The notes beneath the pieces are model-generated. The model saw only the letters and a program-made list of their open reading frames with translations, ran no database searches and was not told where the DNA came from. Positions 1 through 11,239 of a stretch of DNA of 64,000 nucleotides are shown here, in pieces (positions within the stretch are counted from its first letter, which is position 1; every line of letters starts with the position of its first letter). This DNA comes from Diadema setosum. Taxonomy: Eukaryota; Echinodermata; Echinoidea; Diadematoida; Diadematidae. The stretch covers positions 26,554,658 to 26,618,657 of the forward strand of contig CM067079.1 in the NCBI GenBank assembly GCA_033980235.1, given 5' to 3'. Both the position numbers and the translations under genes were made by a program.

Positions 1-546
1 TATTGACCTGCCCACGCTGGTCCAACGGTCCCAGCACAGTAAAAATCACTATTGGGCCAGTAACTTTTCAGGAATTGCCATATTTACTAGTCTGACATGA
101 CTGAAAAACAAACAAACAAACAAACAAACAAACAAACAAAACAAACAAACAACAAAAAAAAACACTGTCAAGCCCAGTAAAAAAAAAAAAAAGAACAGGA
201 CCAGTAAATTTTAGGTCAGACCAGTAAAAGTATGGAAAAACTGGGTATCTACTGGTCCAAAGGGACAGGCCGGACCAGTAGAAAGGTTAGTGTGCAGCCC
301 TGCATATTCACAAAATTTACTTTTTTGTGTGTTCATCAAATCAATTTTAAAAAATGGCAAATTATATTCTCGGCATTAAATAAATATAGAGCAGAGATGA
401 TACAAAACCAATGATGTGAACAGGGGAGGGGGTTAAAGTTGCCAAATCATTGACCCAAACCACAATTTTCTTAATATATAAATATCAAAATATCAAATAT
501 AAAAACATAGTGGGAGATTGTGAGTGGATGACATCATCTGTCTCAT
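1..546. other. Downstream flank of FBXO36 with simple repeats
   Basis: No coding exon is supported. A (CAAA)n tract lies at about 103-165. The motif CCAGTAAA and its relatives recur through 40-270, suggesting a worn interspersed repeat. The FBXO36 3' UTR would lie here; AATAAA-like strings are too common in this AT-rich DNA to assign a poly(A) site. Confidence 0.5.
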
Positions 547-606
547 CTAATTTGCATACTGTGGTTGTACTTTTCCACTGAAAACTCTCTTATTTTCAGG
601 TCTAAT
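547..606 (-). CDS. FBXO36: FBXO36 exon 5, C-terminal end
   Basis: After the acceptor CATTTCTTTCAG a phase-0 reading gives 19 residues (IRPENKRVFSGK and on) and TAG. Human FBXO36 also ends with a short basic tail of about this length. Sequence similarity is low, so this exon rests on splice signal, phase and length. Confidence 0.6.
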   Translation of the reverse strand: MRPENKRVFSGKVQPQYAN

Positions 607-3600
607 CTGAAAGAAATGTCTACCATTCTTTTTTGTTTTAAATTACTCCATTCATTACAGTGAACATGGTCATGGATGAGAAATAGAGTTGGTCTTGAAA
701 GAGACTAACCTGAAGTTGCAGCTTGTTGGTGAAGAACATTTGCTTCCATCCCAGCTCCTCTGCCAGTGACTTCATCTCCTCCGTCACAGTATCGCAGTGC
801 CGCTCATAGATCTGCTCCCACAATGCCTCTGCATTACAAATCTTCACAAAGGGACAAACAAAAATTTGTTGCTGTTTTGTTTTGCTTTGTTTTTTTCATG
901 AGTGACCTGTTTGTTGGTAAAAATCTGTCAGTGACTGCCTTGAGGAATTGCACATTGGTCTACACACCCCCAACCCCAATGGAGATGACCCGTGTTCAAT
1001 GCTCAGCAAAAACCATTGGTTTCTCTGTTAGGCAATTCCTGCCTTTCACATTAATTTCCCGTCTGCTGAAACTGAATTGCTCCTTCAAAATTTTAAATAC
1101 AATTTAGAAAATCAATTTTTGTATATAGTCATACTTGTATATTCATCCCAAAGTAGTTATCAAGTTTAAGGAGAACTCGGTCTGGCAACGCTGATTTCCA
1201 ATGGTAAGTGGTTCTCTTTGATGAACAAGCTCATCACAAACTTTTCACTCTGGTGGCCATATCAGGCCACTAAAATCTATTATGTGAAATTTTGGTGGCC
1301 CGATAAAGGAATGTATTGGGCTGAATAAACTAAAATATGAAGAAACTTGACAGTCCATTTTAAATCTTAGTTGCCTGATGGGGCTGCCCCAAAAAACAAA
1401 CCTGTTTGAAAATTTGGTGGCCCGACATCATATCTTTAGTTTCCCCATGCCATTGGGCCATTGCTAATGTCGAGCCATGACAATGATCCCATTTTCATGA
1501 GTGGTTCTCACCTCATAGAACAACTTGCATGTTCCCGACAGTCTGGATACATCCTCGAGGTCTAGGAAGGAGCACATGTAGAGGAGCAGTGGCTTGGGCA
1601 TCCTCATGATGTAATCCACCAGTCCCTGGGAGAGCATGACAGCATAGTCCTTCACACGGGCTCCAAACACTCTGCCCACTTCAACTGCAGCCATGCAGAA
1701 TACACATGTACATCAAGTCAATAGTATCATAAAAGGAGATATTTTCTTTTGTGTTTAATAATGAACTGTAAGTAAAGTATAACAGTATAAAGTATAACAT
1801 CTCTTCATAGCCTTATACTTAGCCTTGACCTTTAAATATCATTAAGTATTTTTTTTTTGTAACTGGTAACTTTATTTTCTGTTTGATAGAAAAAAACAAC
1901 AACACACACTACATACAAATGTGATGTCCTGTTTGTTGGTACAATTGTAAATTGATGAGGGTTTTAAAGGGACTGTACAGTACTGGTTTAGGTGGGGATT
2001 CATGCTTTGAACATTCTTATGTGAGATAATGAGAAACCTCTTATGAAATATGAAAGAGCATGTAATTTCAAGAAGGATTCAACATTTGATGAAAATTGTT
2101 TCAAATGACTGAGATATCAAAAAAAGTGATAATAATAAAAGGTGACAGGCCACAACTTTGATTAGGATCTCTTTGTTTCACCTTGTTTTTAGATATCTCA
2201 GCCATTTCAACACCGATTTTCATCAAATAAACTTTTGATGCCCCTTAGCTCTAGAATTGCATGCTCTTTGACATTTCATAGAGTGGTTTCTGAATATCTT
2301 GCAAAATGTTAAAGGCTAAATTCTCACCTCAACCAGAACTGTACACACCCTTTAATTATATGTGACCCGCTACAACAAAATGGTCCTAAAGTCGCGCACG
2401 GTCAAAGCCGTGAAAATCGAGTTTGAAGTCAGAGTGCTCATCAAAATCGGTCAAAACTTACGATTTTCTTTCTTTCACATATTATTAGAGTCTGACATGT
2501 CTTCTATCATCTGTCGAAATTTTGAAGCAAAATGATGAAAGGAAAGACCAAAAAATAGCGTTTTTCTGGGCCATGTTTTTTGGCGTTTCAGCAAAGCAGA
2601 AACGGGTTCGAACATTTGGATTGAGCGCCACAGATAGGCTCCGCCCCTAACAACGACCAGAGTGATCTCATTGGTCAGTTTGGTGCTTGCCGTTAACCGA
2701 AGCGTGAAGCTCGCACACTCCCAAGTCGACTGGTGCGTGCTGGCGGTGTGCGCTATGCCCAGCCGCTTCTCCTGGCATCCTGGTCACTGATTGGTCGGTG
2801 AGGAGACCGCCGACTCCGTGTTTGAATGAGCATTTCGGGGGTTGCTAGGGCTTACCTTCTATTGTCCGGAGGTGAATACTGACTTGCGTGTCTCTTGATC
2901 GTGATTGCATCGCAAGGAGAACTTTTAGGGCGCTTTTCTCGAAACAGTGATTTCCCAGACGTCTCGACATGCTCTCTTTTAAACATCGATATCTCCGCAG
3001 CCGTTTATTTTTATAAGATGTGTTATATATCAATTTAAAGCAGGAAGATTAGGGAATTGTGTCATGCAATTTTCAAATAATCGACCTCTCCCGACTCTAG
3101 GATCATTTTGTTGTAGCGGGTCACATATTATGCAGTGCATTCAAGTTTGTGTCAATAGTAACAATGAATACCTTGAGGCTTGACACACAGTATTCCAGGA
3201 TACATCTGCAATATACAGTATTTCACACATGATACATGTATAACATAGAAATGTTGATTGTATATATTGTGTACACCATATATTTTGCAAGTGTATTATG
3301 GTAAATTGAAATTCTCAATTTGATTGTACAATTTGACATGTTAAGGAATTTGTGATCAAGAATCACACTGATGGGATAAGCAAGACAAATCATCACTCTT
3401 CAAAAGAAAAGTTAGCAATTTTCCTACACTGTGTTGTGTTATGGGACTCTGGGAGGTTATATTTTAATGATATGGCAAATTTGTGACCATCAGTCAGTTG
3501 CCGAATTTGCATAAATAAAAAAACAGTGAAATAATGCACTTGAATATAGTGTCGATACATGTTTACAATCATTTTAGTCTGCACAATCCCATGAATAAAA

Positions 3601-6600
3601 ACAAACCTCACAAAAAAAAAAAAAAACAACAACAACAACTAATTGTAAAGGGCATGGATATCATTGACCTTGTAAAGAGTCATGCCCTTTTTAGGCCTGC
3701 GGATTGAGGCTGAATTTGGGGGTCAACTGGCAACTATCGTATAACAAACAAATTTTGTAATTTTTTGAAAGTATATTTCTTAACAAACTTACCAGTAAAA
3801 TTTACCCGAAATTTCTGCGTCGGAACATGCTCAAATGACGTCGTCAATATGGCCACCCCAAAACCAAAAAAATCAATGAGAATTTTAGGATATCTCAAGT
3901 GTTCATTATACAACTGACATTATAATCATTAGATAAGTTGCCAGTGTATGTATTTCTTATTTCCTGCCTTTCTTCAAACAAAATTGGGCCCATTTGTGAC
4001 CTCTTTTCAAAAAATCTGAGCCCAAATTAGGTCTTTTCTATGGCAACTTTATGATGAAATTTTTTTTTTCTCAAACAAAAAATGCAACACCCTCTCAACG
4101 ATAAACACCATTCTAAATTTACATAAGTATGTAAATTTAATAGACCAGAGTTGAGACCTAACCTGTGAGAGACCATAGCTACCATGGTTACACTCAAATT
4201 TGCCTGTAGCCATTATAACACAGCTGTCCAGATATCACAATTTTCATTATTAGTGGTGTATTACGTATATTCGATCTCAGTAGCTGGATTTTTTGTTGTT
4301 TTTCGTTTCGCATTTGGCACAATCATAGGACAATCTGACGTTTTTTCAAGCCAATTAGGCATAGAACATAGATTAATTTCTCATATAAGACGAGACCCTC
4401 CTCCACCTCAGCCCCCTTGTTAGTTCATGGCTGTTCCTTTCTTACAGTCCTGTAGGGTGTTTCACCAAACTTCTCATTGGTTTCATTTTCACTTCACTGG
4501 TTTCAGTCTCGCTATCTCACTTTTTTTTATTATGTTTCAGTCACGAGGACTTGCTAAGTGAAACTGGAAACACTAATTGACACTGATCTCACTGAAATCA
4601 ATGTCGGTGAAATGGGTCTCGCATGGATTTCTGTACGATATCAAAGCAAGCTCATTATACTCGATGGACTACTGTACTTCTGAAAGAAATGAAGCACTGT
4701 TAACAGAAACTGGATACCGTTGTACACATTTTGTCATAGATCACATTAGTCCAGTCAAAATAGGGTTTCACCCACTATACTAATTGCAGTAGGAAATTCC
4801 ACTGCAGTGCTACTTGTTATGGGCTCCCAAACACCTTACTCAAAGTCCCAAGAAATCCAGTGGGGCATAGTGGCTAAATTTCCATAATATGCAAATTAAC
4901 ACCCATTATGATAAAAGTACAGTGTTTCCATGAAAACTATACTTCTAGGTTTTAGATTGGAACACCGAAAGTGTTGAAACCTATGTTTAATGTCAGTTAG
5001 TGCAATGCAAACATTCGCCATGACATGTACATAGTCTGGGCCTCATTTGCATGATATGCAAATTAGCTCCAATAGGCCTAATGATAAAAATACAGTGTTT
5101 CCATGAAAACAATGCTTCTGGGATCGTAAGACTGGAACACCGAAAGTGTTGAAATCTATGCTTACGACGTCAGTTAGTGCGATGCAACTATTTCCATGTA
5201 CATATAGTCTGGGCCTCATTTGCATAGTATGCAAATTAGCTCCCATAATGATAAAAATACAGTGTTTCCATGAAAACAATGCTTCTAGGTTCCAGATTGG
5301 AACACCGAAAATGTTGAAACCTATGTTTGCAATGTGAGTTAGTGCGATGTAAATATTTCCACGTATATAATCTCGGCCTCTTGCATAATATGCAAAGGGT
5401 TCCGAGCCAACGGAATACTCTAATGCATCAAAGTGCCCGATATGAGCATATCAAAGGTGTTCAAATATGAATATCATATATCAATGAATGTCGTGGAAAT
5501 GATAGGAAAAGCATTGCTTCAAAAAATATCTATTTAGTGGGAGGATGCACATTAAATGCAAATCCTGTGGGATGTGCCCCCAAAGTGCACCACCCTCATG
5601 GCAATAATATTGAAAACATTGAATATCATGAACGCGAATACACTTATATGTTCCAAACATACATGTTTTCAAACTTCGATGGGCACTTTTGTTTTCAAAA
5701 ATGCGTTGTAATTAATAGAGGAGACATTGCTCTACAATATCCATATCGTCAAGAGGGTGAACATTAAAAGACAACCCCATGGGAATTGTCCAAAGTACAC
5801 CTACGCTCAAGGGCCCTTAAGACAAAATATAGATATTAGCAACACAAACATCGTTGTTCTATAGCGTGGATGGTTTTAAGAGCAGTTCCGGCAATATAGC
5901 AAATACACTTTTTAACAATGAAAAATCATGGAAATGATAGAAGAGGTTTAACTTTACAAGATCTATGCAGTGAAGAGGGTGCACATTAAATGGCAACCCT
6001 GTAGTATGTGCCAAAAAATATCCCACCCTCACGGCATATGAAATCATAATGCGAATATATCATATGTTCCAAACGTGTATGTCTTCAAAATGCCATCGTG
6101 CCGTACAGCAAAGGCACTTTTGTGTCCAAGAAATACAACTTATTGATAGAGGAGACATTGCTCTACAATAAATATATTATCAAAAAGGTGAACATTTAAA
6201 ATTAATCCCTTGGGAAGTGTCTAAATTCACACCTAAGCTTAGCCCTCTTGTTACAGAACACATATTAGCAACGCAAATACCGTTGTTCTAGCGTGAATGG
6301 TTGTAAAAGTAGTCCCGGCAATACGGCAAATACAATTTTCATCGCCGGGAAGCAATGGAAATGATAGAAGAGACTTAACTTTACAAGATCTATACAGTGA
6401 AGAGGGTGCGCATTAAACGGCAACCCTGTGGGATGTGCCAAAAATACTCCACCCTCACCGCAATATAGAAAACATTGTAATATCATATAACGCAAATATA
6501 ATATGTTCCAAACGTACATGTTTTCGAAATTCCATCGTGCCGTATAGCAAAGGCACTTTTGTATCCAAAAATGCAACCAATTACTAGAGGAAGCATTGCT

Positions 6601-9136
6601 CAACAATAACTACATTGTCAAAAAGGTGAACATTCAAAGGTAAGCTTTTGGGAGGTGTCTAAATTTACACCTACGCTAACGGCCTTTATTACAAAATATA
6701 GATGTTAGCAACGCAAATACAGTTGTTCTAACGTGAATAGTTTTAAAAGTAGGTCCGGCAATGCAGCAAATATACTCTTACATCAATGAAAAGTCATCGA
6801 AATGATAGAAGAAGATTTACCTTACAAGATCTACATGATAAAGAGGGTGCTTATTGAAGGGCGACCCGGTGCCGTGTGTCCCCAAAATGCCCTTTATCCT
6901 CTTGGCAATATAGAAAACATATATTATCCTATGACGCGAATATATAATATGTTTCAAACGTACATGCTGTCGTGCCTTAAAGCAAGGGCACGATTGTTTC
7001 CAAGAAATGCAATGTAATTAATACAGATTGTCACATAGTTCTTTACCTCAAATGTGACATCCATCATGTCCATATTAATGTATTTTGATAAACAGAATAC
7101 ACAAGCAAAATGACACTTGACAGATATGTTGAAATTGTACTCTCATTCCATTGCGTAAACCGGTTTCCGAAGCTCTTCCTCGTTGCCATGGAAACAATTT
7201 TGGTGACCATGGTTAGCCTTACAATGAGTTGAGTCATCTAGTGACTGGATACGTTTACTGGGCACCTACTTATTTGAAAGTTATTAAGCTTAATTTATAA
7301 CTATTTGCGTAGAAAGAATTACATTTTATCATTTAGGGTTTTTTTTTCATGAAAGCATTACCATGGCAATGACTACATTTCCCCCGTATTAACACATGAG
7401 TAAGACGGAAATTGGTTCGGCACTTCGCTGAAACCAACAAGACACATCATAAAACATATATTTAGGAATTTGTATTATATTTCAACAAATTAGATGAAAA
7501 TTATTATGAATTTTTTGTTTATTTCTACTACGTCAGTGTAAGGTTGCTATAGAAACGCTATTGGTATGCGTACAACTCACCAGCTCAACTGAAAATGAGC
7601 ATAATTGATGGCTGATGACCTGAGGTACATGAGAAATAGCATTACTGTAGCTAGAATTACTTCCTTTCCGAAATATTCCATTTTTATTATTACAGATGTC
7701 GAAGTGACAATTACCCTGGCAAACTTGCAGTTCTTAAGAGGCCATTTTGATGACGTCATTTGAGTATGTTCCGATTAGATTTTTTTGGGTAAATTTCACG
7801 TGGGATATTGTCAGGATGTATACTTTTTAAAAAAGTTAAAATTTGCTTGTTATACGATAGTTGCCAGTTGAGTCTTTTTTAAGCCACTTTTTGGCCATCG
7901 TCTGCAGGCCTATTTGGTTTACAATAGGCACTTCACCCTCTTCAGAAATCATTCAATGATCACTGCTTCAAAAGTACACCAATCTGTGGAATTCATGTCA
8001 GACTCAGAATGACTGTCTGCCCTGAATTTGAAGTACACTTGTATGAATCTCCTATTATGAGATTGAATCTGGATAGTGCAAGAGAACAGTACGTGACAGT
8101 GGTGCGTACTGATGGAGAAATTGTCAACATCTTTCATTCAATTTCAACCACTCACACTGTAGTCTGTCGTCATACTGAAAGTCCTCCAGAGGGTCTGTGC
8201 TCTCTGAGGGATTCAGTCGCTTGGCATCGTTCCTCAATGTGATGCGCCATGTTCTCCAGATTGTCTAGAAGTAAAAAGTAAACAACAATAAAGGAAAGCA
8301 CAGGGAATTGTTACATTTGAACATCAATCTGGAAAGGAAAAGGAAATAGTGATAACTCTTGATTTAAAAAAAAAAGAATTAACGTTAACAATTATATGAC
8401 TAGCTGAGAAGCATTTTCACACAACTAATAAATTTACATCTAACCTTAGATCTAGACTAGGCCTATGTGTATTGACTATTGTTGTCTATGTACAGCTGTA
8501 GATCTACAAGCTGCATGTTGCCAAGCAGGGAGTAGTTTCTAGTTGGCTAGATACAAAGTACAATTAACATTAGAATCTAGAGTAACGTGTTAGGCCTACA
8601 ATTACAATTCCCTTCAGCACCAGGTTTCAAAATTGAAATTTGGCACGTGATCACTCGCAAAGAGTCGTTTTCAGTGGTTTTGAGCTGAGCGCCGATATTA
8701 AAGTTGACGTCGATATTGATCGATGATTCCAATCAGAGATTGGTTTGAATTTTAATGAGTGACTGGAGTGGAAATTGCAATAGACTACATTATGTACACT
8801 GTACAGATGTAGATCGTGTAGGCCTAGTACTAACGGTTAGGCTACAGAGGAATCCGTGTTTGTAACGCCAGGGGAACGGGCATGGCCTCAACTGAACAGA
8901 CAGCGCCAAATTCAACATCTGGGACTACAGAATCATCATCTTTACGCAAGCCCGTACTCTCGATGGCGTCCTAAATCTCGTTGAACTTTATATCTTTTAA
9001 AATACAAGGATTTGAGCAACATCTTTAAACATACGTGTTTGGTTGTGACGACAAATTGATGGAAATCCTTGGACGGGGAAGGTGCTTGACCAGTGATATC
9101 CAGCAAGACACCGTCTTTTGGAAGAAGAGACGCCAT
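547..9136 (-). CDS. FBXO36: FBXO36-like F-box protein, complete five-exon gene model
   Basis: Five minus-strand exons (9136-9035, 8264-8156, 1684-1512, 841-710, 606-547) join in phase to 576 nt, 191 residues plus stop. Vertebrate FBXO36 is about the same length (188 in human). F-box proteins of this kind are expected to link substrates to SKP1-CUL1 ubiquitin ligases; the substrate of FBXO36 is not known to me. The F-box lies at about residues 96-128 (MPKPLLLYMCSFLDLEDVSR), preceded by the family block VFGARVKDYAV and followed by LWEQIYERHCDTVTEE and GWKQMFFTNKLQLQ, all close to human FBXO36 by recall. The start at 9136 gives MASLLPKDG, which lines up with the human start; an in-frame upstream ATG at 9196 would add 20 residues. 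All introns are GT-AG. The second intron (1685-8155) is full of mobile elements. The gene is head-to-head with DNAH2. Confidence 0.9.
710..841 (-). CDS. FBXO36: FBXO36 exon 4
   Basis: 44 codons between GTGAAG and CAG|GTTAGT, phase 0 at both ends. It carries LWEQIYERHCDTVTEE and GWKQMFFTNKLQLQ, nearly identical in pattern to the C-terminal half of vertebrate FBXO36. Confidence 0.92.
1512..1684 (-). CDS. FBXO36: FBXO36 exon 3, F-box
   Basis: Acceptor CTGCAG, donor GAG|GTGAGA. It completes codon 71 and codes to residue 128, with FGARVKDYAV and the F-box core FLDLEDVSRLSGTCKLFYE. This is the domain expected to bind SKP1. Confidence 0.93.
1968..2351. mobile_element. TTAA-flanked MITE (384 bp)
   Basis: The ends are inverted (AGGGACTGTACAGTACTGGT on the left; the reverse complement of the right end reads AGGGTGTGTACAGTTCTGGT) and both ends touch TTAA (1964-1967 and 2352-2355). 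The arms continue imperfectly inward, including TTGATGAAAATTG against ATTTTCATCAAA. A TTAA duplication is typical of Kolobok or piggyBac elements. A homologous copy is at 53207-54713. There is no transposase reading frame. Confidence 0.8.
2360..3126. mobile_element. Non-autonomous DNA transposon, ATGTGACC ends, 5-bp duplication (767 bp)
   Basis: The left end ATGTGACCCGCTACAACAAA and the right end are inverted copies over 28 bp with one mismatch. The element is bounded by direct ATTAT repeats (2355-2359 and 3127-3131), a 5-bp target duplication. No transposase is visible. A relative with ATGTGACC ends and a 5-bp duplication is at 36117-36811. Superfamily not assigned. Confidence 0.82.
4875..5400. 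repeat. Tandem array, ~170-bp unit, about four copies
   Basis: The block TCTGGGCCTCATTTGCAT recurs at about 5035 and 5208 and in degenerate form at about 5371; each is followed by ATGATAAAAATACAGTGTTT and GGAACACCGAAA. An earlier partial copy starts near 4875. Spacing is about 163-173 bp. The array lies inside the 4.2-kb inverted-repeat element. Confidence 0.8.
5440..7015. repeat. Tandem array, ~435-bp unit, about three and a half copies
   Basis: The landmark GTTGTTCTA(TA)GCGTG occurs at about 5853, 6282 and 6722, spacing 429-440 bp. Each unit repeats GCAAATACACTTTT, GGAAATGATAGAAGA, ACAAGATCTA and AGAGGGTGCACATTAAA. Reading frames through the array are not conserved between copies, so I do not call them genes. 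Confidence 0.82.
8156..8264 (-). CDS. FBXO36: FBXO36 exon 2
   Basis: Lies between TTCTAG and GTGAGT on the minus strand. It codes residues 35-70 plus one base, beginning TIWRTWRITLRNDAKRLNPS, which fits the human segment between the N-terminal block and the FGAR motif. Too short for a simple open-reading-frame scan; it was found by joining phases. Confidence 0.88.
9035..9136 (-). CDS. FBXO36: FBXO36 exon 1 (coding part)
   Basis: Codes residues 1-34, including PSPSKDFHQFVVTTKH, the conserved N-terminal block. It ends in phase 0 before GTATGT. The start codon was chosen by similarity of MASLLPKD to the human start; the upstream in-frame ATG at 9196 is the alternative. Confidence 0.88.
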
Positions 9137-11061
9137 TTTCCACCAGTCTGTTTCTTCCGAATGTGGCGTCTCTCCAGAGATGGGGTTGTGCACCATTCAT
9201 TTAAACATATCTGTAAATTTATTTGTAATTTTTAGGAAATAATTCTAAATTTCTTTTATATTTGTTATTTTAAAATTATAGTACTCTATTTTTATTTATA
9301 AATAAATAATATTTTATCTTTATTGAAAATTTTTGTGCGTAAATTTAAACTTACTATTGAGAATCTGTAGATGTGTCATGTATGTTGCCAGTTTTTACCA
9401 TAACTGTTGTCAGGGTGATTCCAAGCTGATGATTGCGTACCTCGTATTCGTATGTAATTGGATCAAGAGGCCCGACTATAGTGCGCTTAGTAGATCTAAC
9501 TTTCCGACAAAGTAAGCAAAATGTCCTGTCAAGAATAATTAAGGTAAGAAGACTGAGGTTTGGTCTTTAAACGTCTGCTTTCTGTATGTACAAAACGTTA
9601 TGGTATATATTTAAGTAAGAAAAAAAGAGACTAAAGTCTGACAAATTATCGCTGAGGGGAATGAGGTCTGTCAAAACCGCTCCGCGGACGCGGACTGGCC
9701 AGTGCCAGTGCAGTGGCAGTCAATGCAGCGCAACCTGCTGAGATTAGATTACTGCAGTTGTTGAATGCCTGATGATGTAAAGCAGGATATATTATAAGTA
9801 ATTTAATTGCGGGAAGTCTGTCATACATATATAGTCTGCCTTCTATATAGTTAATAGTAAGATAACCCGATAAAACACAGGAATATACGATTTGGTTTTC
9901 AATGTGGTCTTGTCCTACTGTAGCATTGCCATGATGGTATTGTATAATGGCCCGAATTCACGAAGGTGGTACAAACAAAACCATGGTTTAAACCATGGAC
10001 AAAAACCATGGAGCGCCAAGTGTCGCACGGACTATTTCGTTACGAAATTGGTCATTTTGTCAATAAAATGACAGGTTTCGTTAGCGAAATTATCATTCCG
10101 TGGACGAAATATTCATTTAGTTACAAAATGTTGTCATTTTGTTACAAAATAATAATTTCATCGACGAAATGACTGATTTCGTGACGAAATATTCCATGCG
10201 ACACTTGGCGCTCCATGGTTTTTGTCCATGGTTTAAACCATGGTTTCATTTGTACCACCTTCGTGAATTCGGGCCAATATTTGTAGATCTAACAGTTATT
10301 GCGATTTTCAAAGTCTAAACACAGACGCCGTGTAGGCCCCTACAATAGTATTGACTTGAGTTTTATTGCTAATTGCCAGGCATTATGGCGGAATTATGAG
10401 CGGCTTGCTTTAAATTTAAGTAAATTCTAGATAAACTGTTAAAGTATAACTAAGTACCAGGTATAAAGTAACTGTGTTTATAGGGTGGAAGAAAAATACC
10501 CAGACAAAATACTGGTACACAGAAGATTTAAATCACATGATCCCTGCTTCATATCATGAAGCAGGGAATAATTTTCCAACTCCTATTTGATTAGCAATTT
10601 CTGCTGATGAACAATATTTCAAATGGTATCCTGTACACTTCTATGGAAGAAAACTGAGCGTACACAAAAGTTAGTTTGTGTAGCAGTGGTGTAAAAATAC
10701 ATAGCAAATTGCGATGCGATACCAGGATTTTGACAGGAAAATTATTCCATGTGAAGACTTGAGCTGAGTCCCTATTGTAAACCACTTTTATTGTCATATT
10801 CCAAAAATCAACATTGCCTACAAGTCTAGACCGTCTTTAATTAGAATCTACTGCAAAAGTAAAGAGTGCGAGTGCATGAGAACATGCTGTATCAATAACT
10901 CATCTTGACAGAGAAATCTGAGGCATGGACCTCTACCTACAACAATACAGTTGTATGGCATGTTTCATCATAAAGGAGGTGAATGAGATCTAACAGTTTT
11001 GTTTTTCCCTGTAATACAGAAATCCAAGACTGTTGGATAGACAAAAGGGCCAAAGATAAAC
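9137..11061. promoter_or_regulatory. Head-to-head intergenic region between FBXO36 and DNAH2
   Basis: The two start codons point away from each other about 1.9 kb apart, so both promoters should lie here. A good acceptor (TTTTTCCCTGTAATACAG, ending 11019) stands 42 bp before the DNAH2 ATG, implying a separate upstream 5' UTR exon; GTAAGC near 9510 and GTAAGA near 9544 are possible donors. A palindromic element fills 9949-10275. I recognise no TATA box or specific factor site with confidence. Confidence 0.4.
9949..10275. mobile_element. Near-palindromic MITE with ~90-bp inverted arms (327 bp)
   Basis: The left end GGCCCGAATTCACGAAGGTG is matched exactly in inverse at 10275. The arms continue through ACCATGGTTTAAACCATGG and GAGCGCCAAGTGTCGCA. 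The centre is built of short repeats of GACGAAAT and TTACAAAATG types. AAT flanks both sides, a possible 3-bp duplication, which with GGCCC ends suggests a Harbinger-like origin (inference). Confidence 0.82.
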
Positions 11062-11239
11062 ATGTCAGAACCTGTGGAAGCCGCCACAAACGGCGAACCT
11101 CTCACAAATGGTGAGATTCCAGGTATAGAGGAGACACCGCACACACCATTGCAGAATGGACTGACAAATGGCCACAATGCAGAGTCGCCGCCTGCCGTCA
11201 AAGGGCCGGATGCAGAGGCCAGGAGTGCACTAACCTCAA
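11062..11239 (+). CDS. DNAH2: DNAH2 exon 1 (coding start)
   Basis: Codes residues 1-59 plus one base, donor A|GTGAGA. Low-complexity, acidic, with four NG dipeptides ([19 protein letters not shown]). A strong acceptor ends at 11019, so transcription probably starts further upstream in a non-coding exon. The human N-terminus is also unstructured but different. Confidence 0.85.

Larger units (their letters stand above)
3676..7944. mobile_element. Large inverted-repeat-bounded element in the FBXO36 intron (~4.2 kb)
   Basis: Sequences at about 3693-3870 and 7735-7911 are inverted copies: CAACTGGCAACTATCGTATA near 3724 reappears reverse-complemented near 7853-7872, and CTCAAATGACGTC near 3829 matches inverted sequence near 7760. 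AGGCCTGC near 3693 matches 7904-7911. Similarity fades inward and outward, so the edges are approximate. The interior carries two tandem arrays (4875-5400 and 5440-7015) and no convincing transposase. It could be a foldback transposon or an inverted pair of related elements. Confidence 0.6.

Noticed and set aside
4184..7017. Small proteins in the 170-bp and 435-bp arrays
   Set aside because: Frames differ between repeat copies and overlap on both strands without conserved protein sequence.
9966..10172. Frame over the palindrome between the genes
   Set aside because: It translates the inverted arm and GACGAAAT repeats of the MITE.
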